Part shown: piece by piece, positions 44,759 to 57,300 of the stretch
How the letters are laid out: each line of letters starts with the position of its first letter
Position numbering within the stretch: the first letter of the stretch is position 1
NCBI GenBank assembly: GCA_030760725.1
Contig: JASWHV010000008.1
Location: 59,681,671-59,745,670 of the forward strand
Source: Neostapfia colusana
Lineage: Eukaryota; Streptophyta; Magnoliopsida; Poales; Poaceae
Reading direction: 5' to 3'
Length of the DNA stretch: 64,000 bases
Program-made: the position numbers and the translations under genes
The notes under the pieces: model-generated
Told to the model about the DNA's origin: nothing
Seen by the model: only the letters and a program-made list of their open reading frames with translations
The model's database searches: none

Positions 44759-47700
44759 ATGGCCGGAAGAGGAAAAGGACGTGCTGCCAACCCCGCCAAC
44801 AACAACGATGAGCCGTGCAACCCTCATCTTTCTGGAGGCCAGGACCGGGGTGGTCGCCGTGAAGAAGTTGATCCTCTCCACCAAATGCTGGAGAATCAAA
44901 ATCAGCTCATCCAGAACTTGACTCAAGTGGTGGCCAACTTGCATCAAGTTCCACCTCCACAAGCTGCACCACGCCAACCAAGGTTGAGTGAGTTTCTAGG
45001 AACTCAACCTCCAAAGTTTGCAAGTGCTGCTGAACCTCTGGAGGCAGATGATTGACTGAAGACCATTGAAAGTAAGATGAGGATCATACAGTGCCAAGGG
45101 TATGAGAGGGTGCTGTTTGCCTCTCATCAATTGCATGGACCTGCTGCTGATTGGTGGACCGCCTACGTGGCCGCCCATCATGACCCTGAGAGCATCACTT
45201 GGGAAGAGTTCAAGCGTAGCTTCCGCAACCATTACATCCCAAGAGGTGAACTCAAAAACAAGAGGAAGGAGTTTCTGGGACTGCAGCAGGGAAACATGAC
45301 GGTGAGGGAATACCTCACTAAATTTACTCAACTATCCCGTTATGCTCCATGAGACATAGAGACTGATGAGCAGAAACAAGATTGTTTCGTGGAAGGGCTT
45401 ACCGCAGAAATGCAGTGTGCAATGTCCTCAAATGAGTATGAGAGCTTTCAAAAGATGGTGGACAGAGCATTTGTGGTGGAAAGGAAGCTGAAGGCCCTGG
45501 AAAATGAGAATAAGAGGAAGGCTGGGTGGTCACATCAAGCCTCAGGGAGCAAACCCGCCCACGTATGATGCATCAACCTACGGGGCAGACGAGCCGTGCT
45601 GCGGTACCCTATTCAGCACCAAGAGGGTACAACCCAAACTACAGGCCTCCCGCAGCACCAGCACAGCCGCCACGTCAGTTTGTGCAGCAGCCTCGCCCCG
45701 CATATCCACCTCGACCAGCAGTGCAAGGACCCCCAAACCAACCCCAAGACAACAAGGGCCAAGCATCTAAGATTGGGGTGCAATGTTTCAGCTGTGGAGA
45801 AATGGGGCACTACGCCCATAAGTGTCCAAAGAAGAAGCCCACACAGCCACAGCAGCAGAATGTAATGAGAGGACGGGTGAACCACGTCACTATGGAGGAA
45901 GCACAAGAGGCACCCGACGTGGTAGTTGGTAAGTTTCCTGCCAATTTACACCTTGCAACTCTGCTGTTTGATTCTGGTGCTACCCATTCGTTCATTGCTC
46001 AAGGGTTTGTTAAGAAGCATGACCTAGCAACCACACAAATGAACCATATGCTAGCGGTAAACTCTCCAGGTGGAGAAATAAGGACAAGACAAGTGTGTCC
46101 CAAAGTGAACCTAGACATTAATGGGGTAGTATTTACTGCTAACCTCATAGTGATCGATTCACAAGGGATAGATATTATTTTGGGTATGGATTGGTTGACC
46201 AAACATAAAGGAATCATCCATTGTTCGACCAGAACGGTGGAACTAACTCACCCTAGTGGCACAAGAGTAAAGTTCATAACGATACACGAGCCTAGGAGGG
46301 ACATTAAATTAAATCAAGTGGAGGTGAAAGTTGAGGAAATCAGGACTATCAGGGAATACCCAGATGTTTTTCCGGAGGAGTTGCCAGGTATGCCTCCCGA
46401 CCGTGAAGTGGAATTCGCAATTGAGCTAGTACCGGGAACAGCCCCGATATACAAGAGACCTTATCGAATGGACTCCAAGCAGCTAGAAGAGCTCAAGGAT
46501 CATTTGAGAGAATTGACGGAGAAGGGGTATGTTCGCCCTAGTTCCTCACCATGGGGAGCTCCGGTGATATTTGTGCCTAAGAAAGATGGAACCCAAAGGT
46601 TATGCGAGGATTACCGTGCCTTGAATGAGGTAACCATCAAGAACAAGTACCCATTACCCCGCATTGAAGACTTGTTTGATCAGTTGAGGGGAGCTTGTGT
46701 GTTCTCGAAAATTGATCTCAGGTCGGGATACCACCAACTCAAGATAAGGCAATCTGATATTCCCAAGACAGCTTTCGTATCTCGGTACGGACTGTATGAA
46801 TACACTGTCATGCCTTTCGGGCTAACCAATGCCCCGGCATATTTCATGTACCTCATGAACAAGGTATTCATGGAATATCTGGACAAATTTGTGGTGGTTT
46901 TCATAGATGATATTCTCGTCTTCTCCAAAGATGAAGAAGAACATGAGAAACATCTAAGGTTGGTGTTACAGAGGCTGAGAGAACACCAACTATATGCCAA
47001 GTTGAGCAAGTGTGAGTTTTGGCTGAAGAGAGTTCCCTTTTTAGGACATATAATCTCGGAGGGAGGAATCTCCGTAGATCCCGCCAAAATCGAGGATATC
47101 CAAAAGTGGAAGACCCCTGAAAATGTCGGGGAAGTTTGAAGCTTTTTGGGATTAGCTGGATACTATCGACGGTTTATTGAGGGATTCTCCAAGATCTCGA
47201 GACCTCTCACCAAACTGTTGGAAAAGGGAACCACATTCACCTGGACGCCACAGTGCGATACGAGCTTTCAGGAGCTAAAGAAGAGATTGGCAACAGCCCC
47301 AGTGTTGGTTATGCCAGATATGCAGAAGAATTTCACAGTGTACTGCGATGCCTCTTGGAATGGGTTGGGATGTGTTCTCATGCAAGAAGGACATGTCGTG
47401 GCATATGCATCCCGACAGCTTTGGAAGCACGAGAAGAACTATCCTACACATGACCTAGAACTAGCCGCAGTGGTACACGCGTTGAAAATTTGGCGGCACT
47501 ATTTGATGGGGAAGAGGACAGAGATATATACGGATCATAAGAGTTTGAAGTACATATTCACACAGCCAGATCTCAACCTCAGACAAAGGAGATGGTTAGA
47601 GCTAATCAATGACTTTGATGTGGGCATCAACTATCATCCCGGGAAAGCAAACGTCGTGGCCGATGCTTTGAGTCGGAAAGTGCAGGTCAATAAGTTGAGC

Positions 47701-49227
47701 TTGAAGGACATGCCTGCAGAATTGAAGGACGAGGTTATAAGGCTCAATCTATTTCTAGTAAATAGTGGTGAAGCCATCGCCATGGAAGTGGACTCCACAC
47801 TCGAGCGAGACATACACGAGGGCCAAAGGAATGATGAGAAGATACAAGAGATCAGACAGCTCATCAAGGAAAATAAAGCTCCTGGTTTTAGAGAGGATGA
47901 ACAAGGAACGGTGTGGCACGGGAAAATGATCTGTGTGCCAGAAGTAAAGGAGATCCATGAATTAATTTTGAAGGAGGCTCACGATTCCGACTATTCCATT
48001 CATCCTGGGAGTACGAAGATGTACCAGGACCTCAAGAGCAGGTATTGGTGGTATGGCATGAAGCGAGATGTCGCGGAACATGTTGCCCTATGTGACACAT
48101 GCCAGTTGGTGAAAGCAGAACATCAACGACCCGCGGGATTGCTGCAACCACTCAAGGTGCCTGAATGGAAGTGGGAAGAAATCAGCATGGATTTTGTCGT
48201 GGGATTGCCTAGGACCCAATCCGGGTATGATTCAATATGGGTCATTATCGATAGGCTAACCAAGGTAGCTCATTTCATTCCTGTGAAAGAAAGCTACAGC
48301 GGATCCAAATTGGCAGAATTGTACATGTCAAGGATTGTGTGTTACCATGGAGTGCCAAAGAAGATAGTGTCGGACCGAGGGGCACAGTTCACCTCGAGGT
48401 TTTGGCAGAAGTTGCATGAAACCATGGGAACCCATCTGAACTTCAGCTCTGCCTATCATCCCCAACCTGACGGGCAGACGGAGAGAACCAATCAGATCCT
48501 TGAAGATATGTTAAGGGCATGTGCACTAAAAAACAATAGAAGTTGGGACAAGAACTTACCGTATGCGGAGTTTTCCTATAACAACAGCTATCAAGCTAGT
48601 ATGAAGATGTCACCGTTTGAAGCTTTGTATGGAAGGAAGTGCAGAACTCCCCTATTTTGGAACCAAACAGGAGAAAGTAAAGTGTTTGGTCCAGAAGTGC
48701 TACAAGAAGCCGAGGCGAAGGTAAGGGAGATTCGCAACAACTTGAGGATAGCACAAACACGCCAGAATAGTTATGCCGATGTACGAAGAAGAGAGCTCGT
48801 TTTCAACGTGGGAGACTATGTTTATCTCAAGGTGTCCCCTATCAGAGGACTTCGTTGGTTCAAGGTGAAAGGGAAGTTGTCACCTCGATACATCGGACCC
48901 TTTCAAGTTTTGGAAAGAAAAGGCGAAGTGGCGTACCAACTAGAGTTACCGGTTCATCTATCGGACGTGCACGATGTATTCCATGTGTCACAACTCAAGA
49001 AATGCCTGAGGACGCCTGAAGAGGTCTTACCCATGAATGAAGTGGATGTAGCTGAAGATTTGTCTTATACCGAGCAACCCTACAAGATTTTGGAGACAAT
49101 GGAACGCCTCACCAGAAATAAAAGAATCCGGATGTGCAAGGTGCAGTGGAAGCATCACTCAGAAGAGGAAGCCACCTGGGAACGGGAAGATGAGCTCAAG
49201 GCACAATTTCCGGAATTGTTTTCTTAG
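44759..49227 (+). pseudogene. gag-pol: gag-pol of element E, three stops and a frameshift
   Basis: Collinear with gag-pol of A from ATG 44759 to stop 49225-49227. Breaks are TGA at 45053-45055 and TGA at 45350-45352 (both in gag), a one-base deletion near 45552 between the gag domain and the knuckle, and TGA at 47137-47139 between RT and RNase H. From 45553 to 47136 the CCHC knuckle (CFSCGEMGHYAHKC), protease and RT (FIDD) are open. One oddity is Glu for Val in the conserved LC-V-DYR block of RT. From 47140 to 49227 RNase H, integrase with a complete H-H-C-C finger and D,D35E, and the chromodomain-like tail are open. Gag cannot be made whole, so E depends on other copies. Confidence 0.93.
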
Positions 49228-49234
49228 AAACACC

Positions 49235-49266
49235 AATCTCGAGGACGAGATTTCTTTTAAGGGGGG
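49235..49266 (+). promoter_or_regulatory. Hairpin plus polypurine tract of E
   Basis: AATCTCGAGGACGAGATT (49235-49252), then TTTTAAGGGGGG (49255-49266), six bases before the 3' LTR. Confidence 0.8.
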
Positions 49267-49272
49267 TAGAGC

Positions 49273-52200
49273 TGTAACACCCCAAATTTTGATTCAAAAC
49301 TCTAAACCATGTTCAGAGGGGAATTTAAAAATTTTTGGACGTATTGCATGTTTTGCAAAAATTCAAATTCAAACTGGAATTCAAATTATACTCAAAACAG
49401 AAAAGAAATGGAAAAAGAAAAAGAGAAACGGGAAAAAAACCGGCCAGTGGGCCGAAACCCGCCAGCCGGCCCAATTTCCCTGCGCCAGCCCGCCCCCGCG
49501 CGCCTGCGCTGTCTCTCACAGACGGGTGGGACCCACCTGTCATCCCTAACCCCGCGACCCCGGACTCTCCCGCGCGCGCTCGATCTTAACCGATTGGAAA
49601 CCGCGTCCATCAGCCCGAATTCCGGTCCCAGACGAATCAAACTCGATCACAACTGACCCACCGCCCTCCCCCGGCTATAAAAACCCCAGCCCCGATCGGT
49701 TTTTCTCACGCGATCGCCGATTTTCACTCCGGTGAGCACCGAGACTTCGCCGGTGAATTCTGGCTGATCTAAACTCGGAAATTCTGATCTAACTCGCTGG
49801 TTTCGATCCACCGCCTCCGGGGAGCTTTGCAGGTGCAGAAAACTCGGAGAGTTACGGTGTAAACCCAGCGCCGACGAGCTTCGCCGTGGTTTTGCCTCGG
49901 ACCTCGCCGCCGAGCACTTTCCAGGACCCCCGAGCTCGAGAAAACCCCCGAGGTGAGATCCCTGACCTCCCCTCTACCGATCTATGCCATAAGATCACAG
50001 TTCTAGGCAGAATTCTCGAGGATCCGAAACTTTCCGGCGAGAACGCCGCTTCCCGCCGCCGTGCGCCGCCGGCAGCGCCGCCCGCGCTCGATCAGAGCGA
50101 CGTGGCCGCTTGTGCGCCGTTTATTTTAAATCGCACGGTAGACTTTAAAACCCCGCGTACCGGTTCGATGTTATAATCTCAGCCGTCGGTTTAAAATCGG
50201 ACGGTCCACGTCAGCCCCGCGTTATAAAGACTGGAATTCTTACGTGCTACCCCCTGGGGTTCTCGGGAAATAAGAGCTAGCCCCGGAAACTTCAGATCTA
50301 GCCCCTGGAACTCCAGAAAATCATGTAAATTCATTTAAAAATCAGTTTTAGCCCCTGGACTTAATAAAAATTAGGTAAAACACCTCTGATAAGTGTAGCT
50401 AGACCCCTGGAAATTATGAAAATAATATTATAGATCCTGTAATGGGGAGAATTCATTATTTTAGCTCTGTTTAGTATTTAATTTAGAAAATAGAATATGT
50501 AACTAGTGTTTAAAAATTAAAAGTGGGACAAACATAATTGTCAAAATTAATTAAAAACTTTCTCAGTACTTAGAAAACTTTGGAGTGAGATAAAAATATA
50601 TTTTTGGGCTAAAATGAATCTGTTTCATTTATTATTCACATTATTTAGTATAGGGACACATTTTTAAGTAAAGAATAGTTATAGAAAAATAGGGAAAATA
50701 ATTATGAAATAGTTTACATCAGAGGCCAAGGTCAAAATATGTTATTAAATTATTTAGGACCAGAACCTATACTGTTTAGAAGATGTGTATTACTAATTTC
50801 ATAATAAAATTTACAATTATGCATAGGAATATAAATCTGAAAATATAGCAACTAGTAAATGATAAATGGAGTTTTTAAAATCCAAAGAGTTCAGTTTAGG
50901 GTTGATAGAAATTATGAAGGCACATATGGAGAAGAAAAATACTTTTCATACATACTTGGTAGTTTAATATAAGGAATTTATTTAAAACTGAAACACACAC
51001 ATATATATATATATATAGTATGTAAGTATAAATATGAACACCAAAGTAGGAATCATACACATATAAATAAAAGTGTATGCAAGCCACAGATCAACACACA
51101 AAGTAACCACAACACATATAATGGTGAATGAATTTCATAAATATGAATGTGTGGTTTGTATGAAGTAAGAAGTGTGAACTATGTCTTATGATTGTTGTTT
51201 TTCTTTTGCTATGTGTGATGGTATGAAGTAGAACCTGTTCAAGAGCAAGTTATTCCTTTCCAAGATCAGGACTACCCATTTCAAGAGCAGCAAGAAGGAG
51301 GCAAGTGTCCTTGACCACTTTGATCCTATGCTAGGATATGTAGATAGAATTATTTGCATTTGTCAAATGAAATATGAACCCATGCTAGGAAGTTTCCCTA
51401 GAATTGCATTACCTTGTTTCCTTGTAGCTTGGGTTGGGATTTATTTTGTCATGTCATTTATTTACCTGCATATGCTTAGCCATGCTTAGAATGGGATACT
51501 TGGGATATGAGATCATCAGTTTATTTTACCATACTCTTGAATGAGATATTGTGAGATTGTGTAGAGGTAGGGATCAAGGCAAGTTGGATGTTTTGGTTGT
51601 GTGCTGGGTGCACGAGACTTGGGTTTGTGTTTAGTACTTGCCTGGATCCTAAGGACCGGTTCATGGAGCATGTAACCCGGCTATACAGTGCCAACCACAT
51701 GCTGAGATGGGGCAGCTTGGCCAATTAATTAGGTGTATCCCCGGCGTAGTATGGGTGTGTTGGATGGTGCGGGAAGTAGGTGTCAGCTGGACTACCATAT
51801 GAACCGCAAGGCTCAAGAGGGGGCCACTGCAGCGGGGTTGGAGCCTCTTGTATGCTGTTAGGGGTGAAACCTCAGTGGGCCCACGCTCGTCGGGAATCCC
51901 TTTGTAAAGGCTTCGTAGTGATCTCCTGGCTGCACACCTGGGAAGTGTGAATGTGGATCGTAGCCACTGGCATAATGGAGGTTCTTTTAGTCCACCCGGC
52001 AACGGGGGATGAAATCACTACATGTGGGTACAGTGGTACAAACTCTGCAGAGTCAAAACTGTCTTGACAGCCGTGCTCACGGTCAAGACCGGCCTGGACT
52101 TATTCATGATTAGAGGATTGATAGTTTTGGAAGTTAAGCGGGGAGCTTAACATTGGAAATGATGTTATGGTTATTGGATTATGATGATGGGATGGGAGAT

Positions 52201-52695
52201 TGGGACCATTTCACTTGTGTAGTAATGTAGGTGCTTAATAAGCTAAGGTGATAGGTATTAATTGCGTAGTGCTTTAACCATGAGTTCAACCTCTCCTTGT
52301 TCTAGCCATGCATGATATAATTTTCCCACACTTGCTGAGTACCATTGGTACTCAACCTTGCATATTTGTTGGTTTATATTGCTGCTCAGGTCAAGATAAT
52401 GAGGTGGTGTATAATGACCAAGATTTTGGACCCGAGGAAGGCTTTTAGGTTCATGAAGACCCCCGGGCAACGCCTGTGATGGAGCCCTAAAGAATAATAT
52501 TCCGCTGCTAGTTTATTTACTTGTGATGAACTTATTATTGTCCATCGAGACATTTATTATGTAAGACTTACTTATATTCGACACCTGGCTTGTAATAAAT
52601 GATGCTTCACTATTTGTCATCACATGTATGAGAAAATGATCCTGGCATACATGTGATATTCACTTGGTTGTTCTTCAGAAAAACCGGGTGTGACA
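49273..52695 (+). repeat. 3' LTR of element E
   Basis: The LTR is 3423 bp, TGTAACACCC...GGGTGTGACA, with the TATA box at 49675-49683. It lacks the 42447-42480 rearrangement of the 5' LTR. A small cluster of substitutions near 52530-52560 sets it apart from the 5' copy. It is followed by the ccaca duplication. Confidence 0.93.
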
Positions 52696-52700
52696 CCACA
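52696..52700 (+). repeat. Target site duplication of element E, right copy
   Basis: ccaca, identical to 40011-40015. Confidence 0.93.
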
Positions 52701-54303
52701 CTTTCTTCTTCCTCCCGCCATCTCTCTCGCGCCTGCGCGCTCCCCCTCGCCGCAGCAAACGGCTGCTCGCCGGACTGGCATTTCCGGCCGCCGCCAGCTA
52801 GAGGCTCACCACCAGAGGGTTTTGGACGTCGAGAAACACGATGGTGGGTTGTGCTCGGGCTGCCGGTGATCGGAATATGGCCGGCGACGTGCAGCGGCCT
52901 CTGTTGAGGTTCGGCGCCGTCGCCCGAGGTTCCCAACCTGCCAAAACCTGTACCGACAAGCTCTACAGCACCAGTGGGTCTTAGGAAGAACTGACATGGT
53001 CTCAAACTAGCTCAGAAATGGCCGCAAGTGGGTTGTCATCGTGCTCCCGATCGGTCCCGCCATGAACACGCTCGGGATACCTCAAAATCCGTCGCTCCGA
53101 GTTGGTTTCATGCTAGGGTTGCTAAAGGAGAAATGATCGCCGGCTAATCCCGCATCTATGTGCAAAGTTTGATGATCTACGGAGGATCGACGAGTGAGAA
53201 TTTTGGAGGTTATTACCGGAACGTCGGTTTGAAGCCGCCGGGACAAAATTCCCGAATTCGCCGGCGAGAGCTCACGACGTGGCTTGAGCTTCAGGTGGAA
53301 GCAGTGTGGAGTCCGTGCTCTCCTTTTGCCGCCCTTGCTCGTCCATGAAAGTTGTTGTGGCGAGCTGTCCACGAGCGCCCGATCACCGGTTCACTTTAGG
53401 TCATCATGGATGAAGCCGTTCACGGGGAGAAGAGGCCGGAGCTCGCTAGCTTTTGAGTCAGGGAGGTGAGCAACAGGTGCACCGTGCTGTTTTGCAGCTC
53501 GGAGGGAAGTCGCACGCGGGTTTTCACCATTTCCCGGTTGATCCCGAGGAGCGGCGGTGTGGGAGTTCTCTGTTCGTGTTTTTCTCGTGAGGAGGAGAAG
53601 GCAGCTGGGTTTTGCTCTGATCAGAGGGGATTATCACGCTGAGGGAACCGCCTCTGGGCGCCAGCACTCGGGCGAAAACAACAGGAGGTGGCGCGGTGAG
53701 TCCATTTCAGTGGCGCCTGGGCAGCTCTCGGAGGCTTCGAGCAGAACAGAGGCAAAAAATCATTTGCTTCATGTGCAAGTCTTGATCCCCAGCTCAATGA
53801 CATGTGGGTCCCACCCCACAATCTCCTTTCAAAATATCTTCTTAAGTTAATCCTTCCCAACTCCATAATTCTGAGTTTAATAGGTGGGCTAGAATTTGAA
53901 TTCTCCAAATTCAGTTTGAATTTGCATGACAAATTTGAATTTGGTTAGAATTTGCAAATGCTTCTCTTTAACTCCTTTTTGAGCCCACACCACAAATGAA
54001 AAGTTTGTGATCAAACTTTTCCCTACAAATTCCAACTATATGGCTTCATGTTTATTCAAAGTTTTTGGCCACCAGATGTGTGAACTTTGAATTTTAAATC
54101 TGATTTTCAAACTTACATGCAAAAGGTACTTAACTCCTTATTGGTTCAACACTTTTAAATAAAAATGTGAGCCTCATTTTGGATGCTCATCCATGTATTA
54201 CTTTGCATGAACAAAAGTTTTAGCAAGTCCCATTTTTCATGTCTTTGGCACACACATGAATTCAAACCTAGGTTTTATTCATACACATTTTGAGACTTTT
54301 ACA
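52701..54303 (-). repeat. LTR-b of the D array, 5' part
   Basis: The minus-strand LTR start is TGTAAAAGTCTC at 54303, next to the D2 PPT. The first 500 bp are AT-rich. About 52701-53830 is GC-rich and includes a TCP-like GTGGGACCCAC (53814-53804). The part up to about 53590 matches LTR-c (63110-64000). Together with 37306-40015 this gives a 4.3 kb LTR. Short frames on both strands (for example 53082-53372) are conserved between the two LTRs but have no known homologue that I recognise. I could not place a convincing TATA box. Confidence 0.85.
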
Positions 54304-54305
54304 TT

Positions 54306-54338
54306 CCTCCCCCCTTAAAAGAATCTCGTCCCGAGATT
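54306..54338 (-). promoter_or_regulatory. Hairpin plus polypurine tract of D2
   Basis: The minus strand reads AATCTCGGGACGAGATT (54338-54322, 7 bp stem with a three-base loop), then TTTTAAGGGGGGAGG (54320-54306), just before LTR-b at 54303. Confidence 0.8.
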
Positions 54339-54367
54339 ACAAGTGAAGAACGAGACGGGAGAGGTAA

Positions 54368-57300
54368 TTACAAACTGTACAAAGCTAAAAGTTCCGGATA
54401 GTTGGTGCGGAGGTAATCTTCACTTTCCCACGTCGTCTCTTCCGCGGTATGATTAGTCCACAGCACTTTGAAAAATCTGATCGTCCGGTTCCGGGTTACC
54501 CGGGTCTTTTCATCCAAAATCTGAACCGGTCGCTCGGTGTAGGTCAGGTCCGGTTTCAATTCGTCGATTTCCTCGGTGCGAACAGCAGCGGTGAATTTGA
54601 GGCACTTCCGCAGATGTGACACATGAAATACATCATGAACACCCGCTAGACTTGCCGGTAGTTCCAGCCGGCAGGCTATGGGTCCGCACCTCTCCATGAT
54701 AGCAAAAAGACCAATAAAACGGGGAGCGAGTTTCCCCTTTACACCGAACCGGTGAATCCCCTTCATCGGAGATACACGAAGATACACGTGCTCTCCGACG
54801 TCAAAATGCAAAGGCCTACGCCGTTGATCAGCGTAGCTCTTCTATCGGGATTGTGCAGCCTTCAAGTTCTCTTGTATCTACCAAACTCGGTCTTCGGCTT
54901 CGTTCACAAGATCAATCCCAAACAGAACTATTTCGCCGGACTCACACCAATTCAGTGGTGTGCGACACTTCCGGCCGTAGAGAGCTTCATACGGTGCCAT
55001 TTTAATACTCGCTTGATAACCGTTGTTGTATGAAAACTCCACCAACGGTAGGTGATCATCCCAACCCAATTCCTACCGTGGTGGATGGCACACGCTCTCA
55101 ACATGTCCTAAAGCACTTGGTTCACCCTCTCAGTTTGTCCATCGGTTTGAGGGTGATATGCGGAGCTTCTAATCAGCTTGGTGCCCAACGAGGCATGCAG
55201 CTTCTCCCAAAAACGAGCAACAAACAGTGCCCCTCGATCTGAAATGATGGTCTTCGGGACACCATGTGAGCAAATAATCCTCGAGATATATAGCTCCGCA
55301 TATTGCCTGGCTCGAAAATGAGTGTTCACCAGTATGAAATGAGCCGACTTCATCAACCGGTCAACGATCACCCATATCGAGTCATGCTTCCGGGATGTGA
55401 GCGGTAGTCCGACAATGAAGTCCATACTCACATCCTCCCATTTCCATGCCGGTATCTTCAAAGGTTGTAGCGGTCCGGCTTTCCGCATGTGATCAGCCTT
55501 GACCCGTCTACACGTATCACACTTGGATACGTACTTCGCAATTTCCCTCTTCATCCTCATCCACCAAAATTTCTGTTTCAAATCTTGGTACATTTTTTTA
55601 CTTCAGGGATGAATGGAAAACTTCGACACGTGGGCTTCATCCAATATCTTCTTCTGGAGTTTCATATTACACGGTACCACTATACGGTCATTGAACCATA
55701 TTGTACCGTTCTCATCCTTCCGGAAACATTTCACCTCTCCGTTGTCTAGTCTTCTCCGTATGTGAGACATACCTTTGTCTCTTTTTTGAGCCTCAACAAT
55801 CTCTTCACGGATTGTTGGAATGAGCGCAAGATTATAATGCGCGCCATACGGAATGACACGGATACTTGGTTCTTCAGCTTCCAACTCAGCAGCCGCCAAG
55901 TTGTGAACGTGGGCTTTCCGACTAAGCGCGTCGGCAACCACGTTTGCTTTTCCCGGATGATAGTGGATCTCAATTTCATAATCTTTGATGAGCTCCAACC
56001 ATCTCCGTTGTCGCATATTCAGCTCCTTCTGCGTGAAGATATACTTCAAGCTTTTATGGTCGGTGTAGAGGTGAACAAGATTACCAAGTAGATAATGCCT
56101 CCACATCTTTAATGCCAACACCACTGCAGCAAGCTCGAGATCGTGAGTTGGATAATGCTGCTCATGGTTTCGCAGTTGACGAAACGCATAGGTGACTACA
56201 TGCCCTTCTTGCGTAAGAACACAGCCGAGACCGATGCCGGATGCATCACAGTATACATCAAATGGCTTCGTCGTGTCTGGCTGAGCAAGAACTGGAGCTG
56301 TTGTGAGATGTTTCACCAAAGTTTTGAATGCGGCTTCACATGCTGCACTCCACATGTATTTAGTGCCCTTCTTCAGCAGCTCCGTCATTGGTTTAGCAAT
56401 TCTTGAGAAGCTCGGAATGAACCTCCGATAATATCCCACTAAACCTAGGAAACTTCGGACCTCGTGGACTGATTTGGGAGATGCCCACTTCAGCACTTGT
56501 TCAATCTTGCTGGGGTCCACGGCAATACCTTCTGCTGAAATAATATGGCCTAGGAAAGACACTTGATCAATCCAGAATTCGCACTTGCTGAACTTGGCAT
56601 ATAATTGGTGCTCCCGCAACCGTTGTAGCACGATGTGCAGATGTTCAGCGTGTTCATCTTCAGATTTGGAGTAAACCAATATGTCGTCAATGAATACCAC
56701 AACGAACTAGTCTAACTCCGGCATGAACACAGAATTCATCAAGTACATGAAGTGTGCCGGGGCATTGGTTAACCCAAATGACATGATGAGGTACTCATAG
56801 AGTCCGTATCTCGTTGAGAAGGCTGTTTTCGGTATGTCCTCCGGTCGGATCTTGATTTTATGATACCCCGACCGAAGATCCATCTTCGAAAATACCTTTG
56901 CACCCACAAGTTCATCGAACAGGATGTCAATGCGGGGCAAGGGATACTTGTTCTTGATCGTGACAGCATTTATAGGACGGTAATCAACACATAGCCGCAG
57001 TGTTTCGTCCTTCTTCTTAACGAACAACGCAGAGCAACCCCAAGGTGAAGAACTTGGTCGTATGAAACCCTTGCTCATGAGTTCATTTAGTTGCTCCTTC
57101 AACTCTGCTAGCTCGTTAGTTGCCATATTGTAAGGCCTTCATGAGATAGGCGTTGTTCCTGGCGCCAGTTCAATCTTGAACTCGACGTCCTGTTCGGGTG
57201 GCATGCCCGGTAAATCATCAGGAAATACGTTGGGATAATAACGTACCACCGGATTATCTTCAAGCTTAAGCGCTTCCATGTGGTAGGCCTCTACCATATC

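Larger units (their letters stand above)
40016..52695 (+). mobile_element. Element E: full-length family A copy with decayed genes
   Basis: A 12.68 kb element with LTRs at 40016-43460 and 49273-52695, target duplications ccaca, PBS, orf0, gag-pol and PPT. It is inserted in D LTR-b. It is very close to element A in sequence. The LTR pair differs by roughly 1% by eye, besides a local rearrangement near 42447-42480. Despite its youth the coding part has one stop in orf0, and three stops and a frameshift in gag-pol, so several may predate insertion. Confidence 0.95.

Noticed and set aside
53082..53372. 96-codon minus-strand frame in D LTR-b, also at 63494-63784
   Set aside because: Sense orientation and present in two LTRs, but the LTRs derive from one array. 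No recognisable domain, so not called as a gene.
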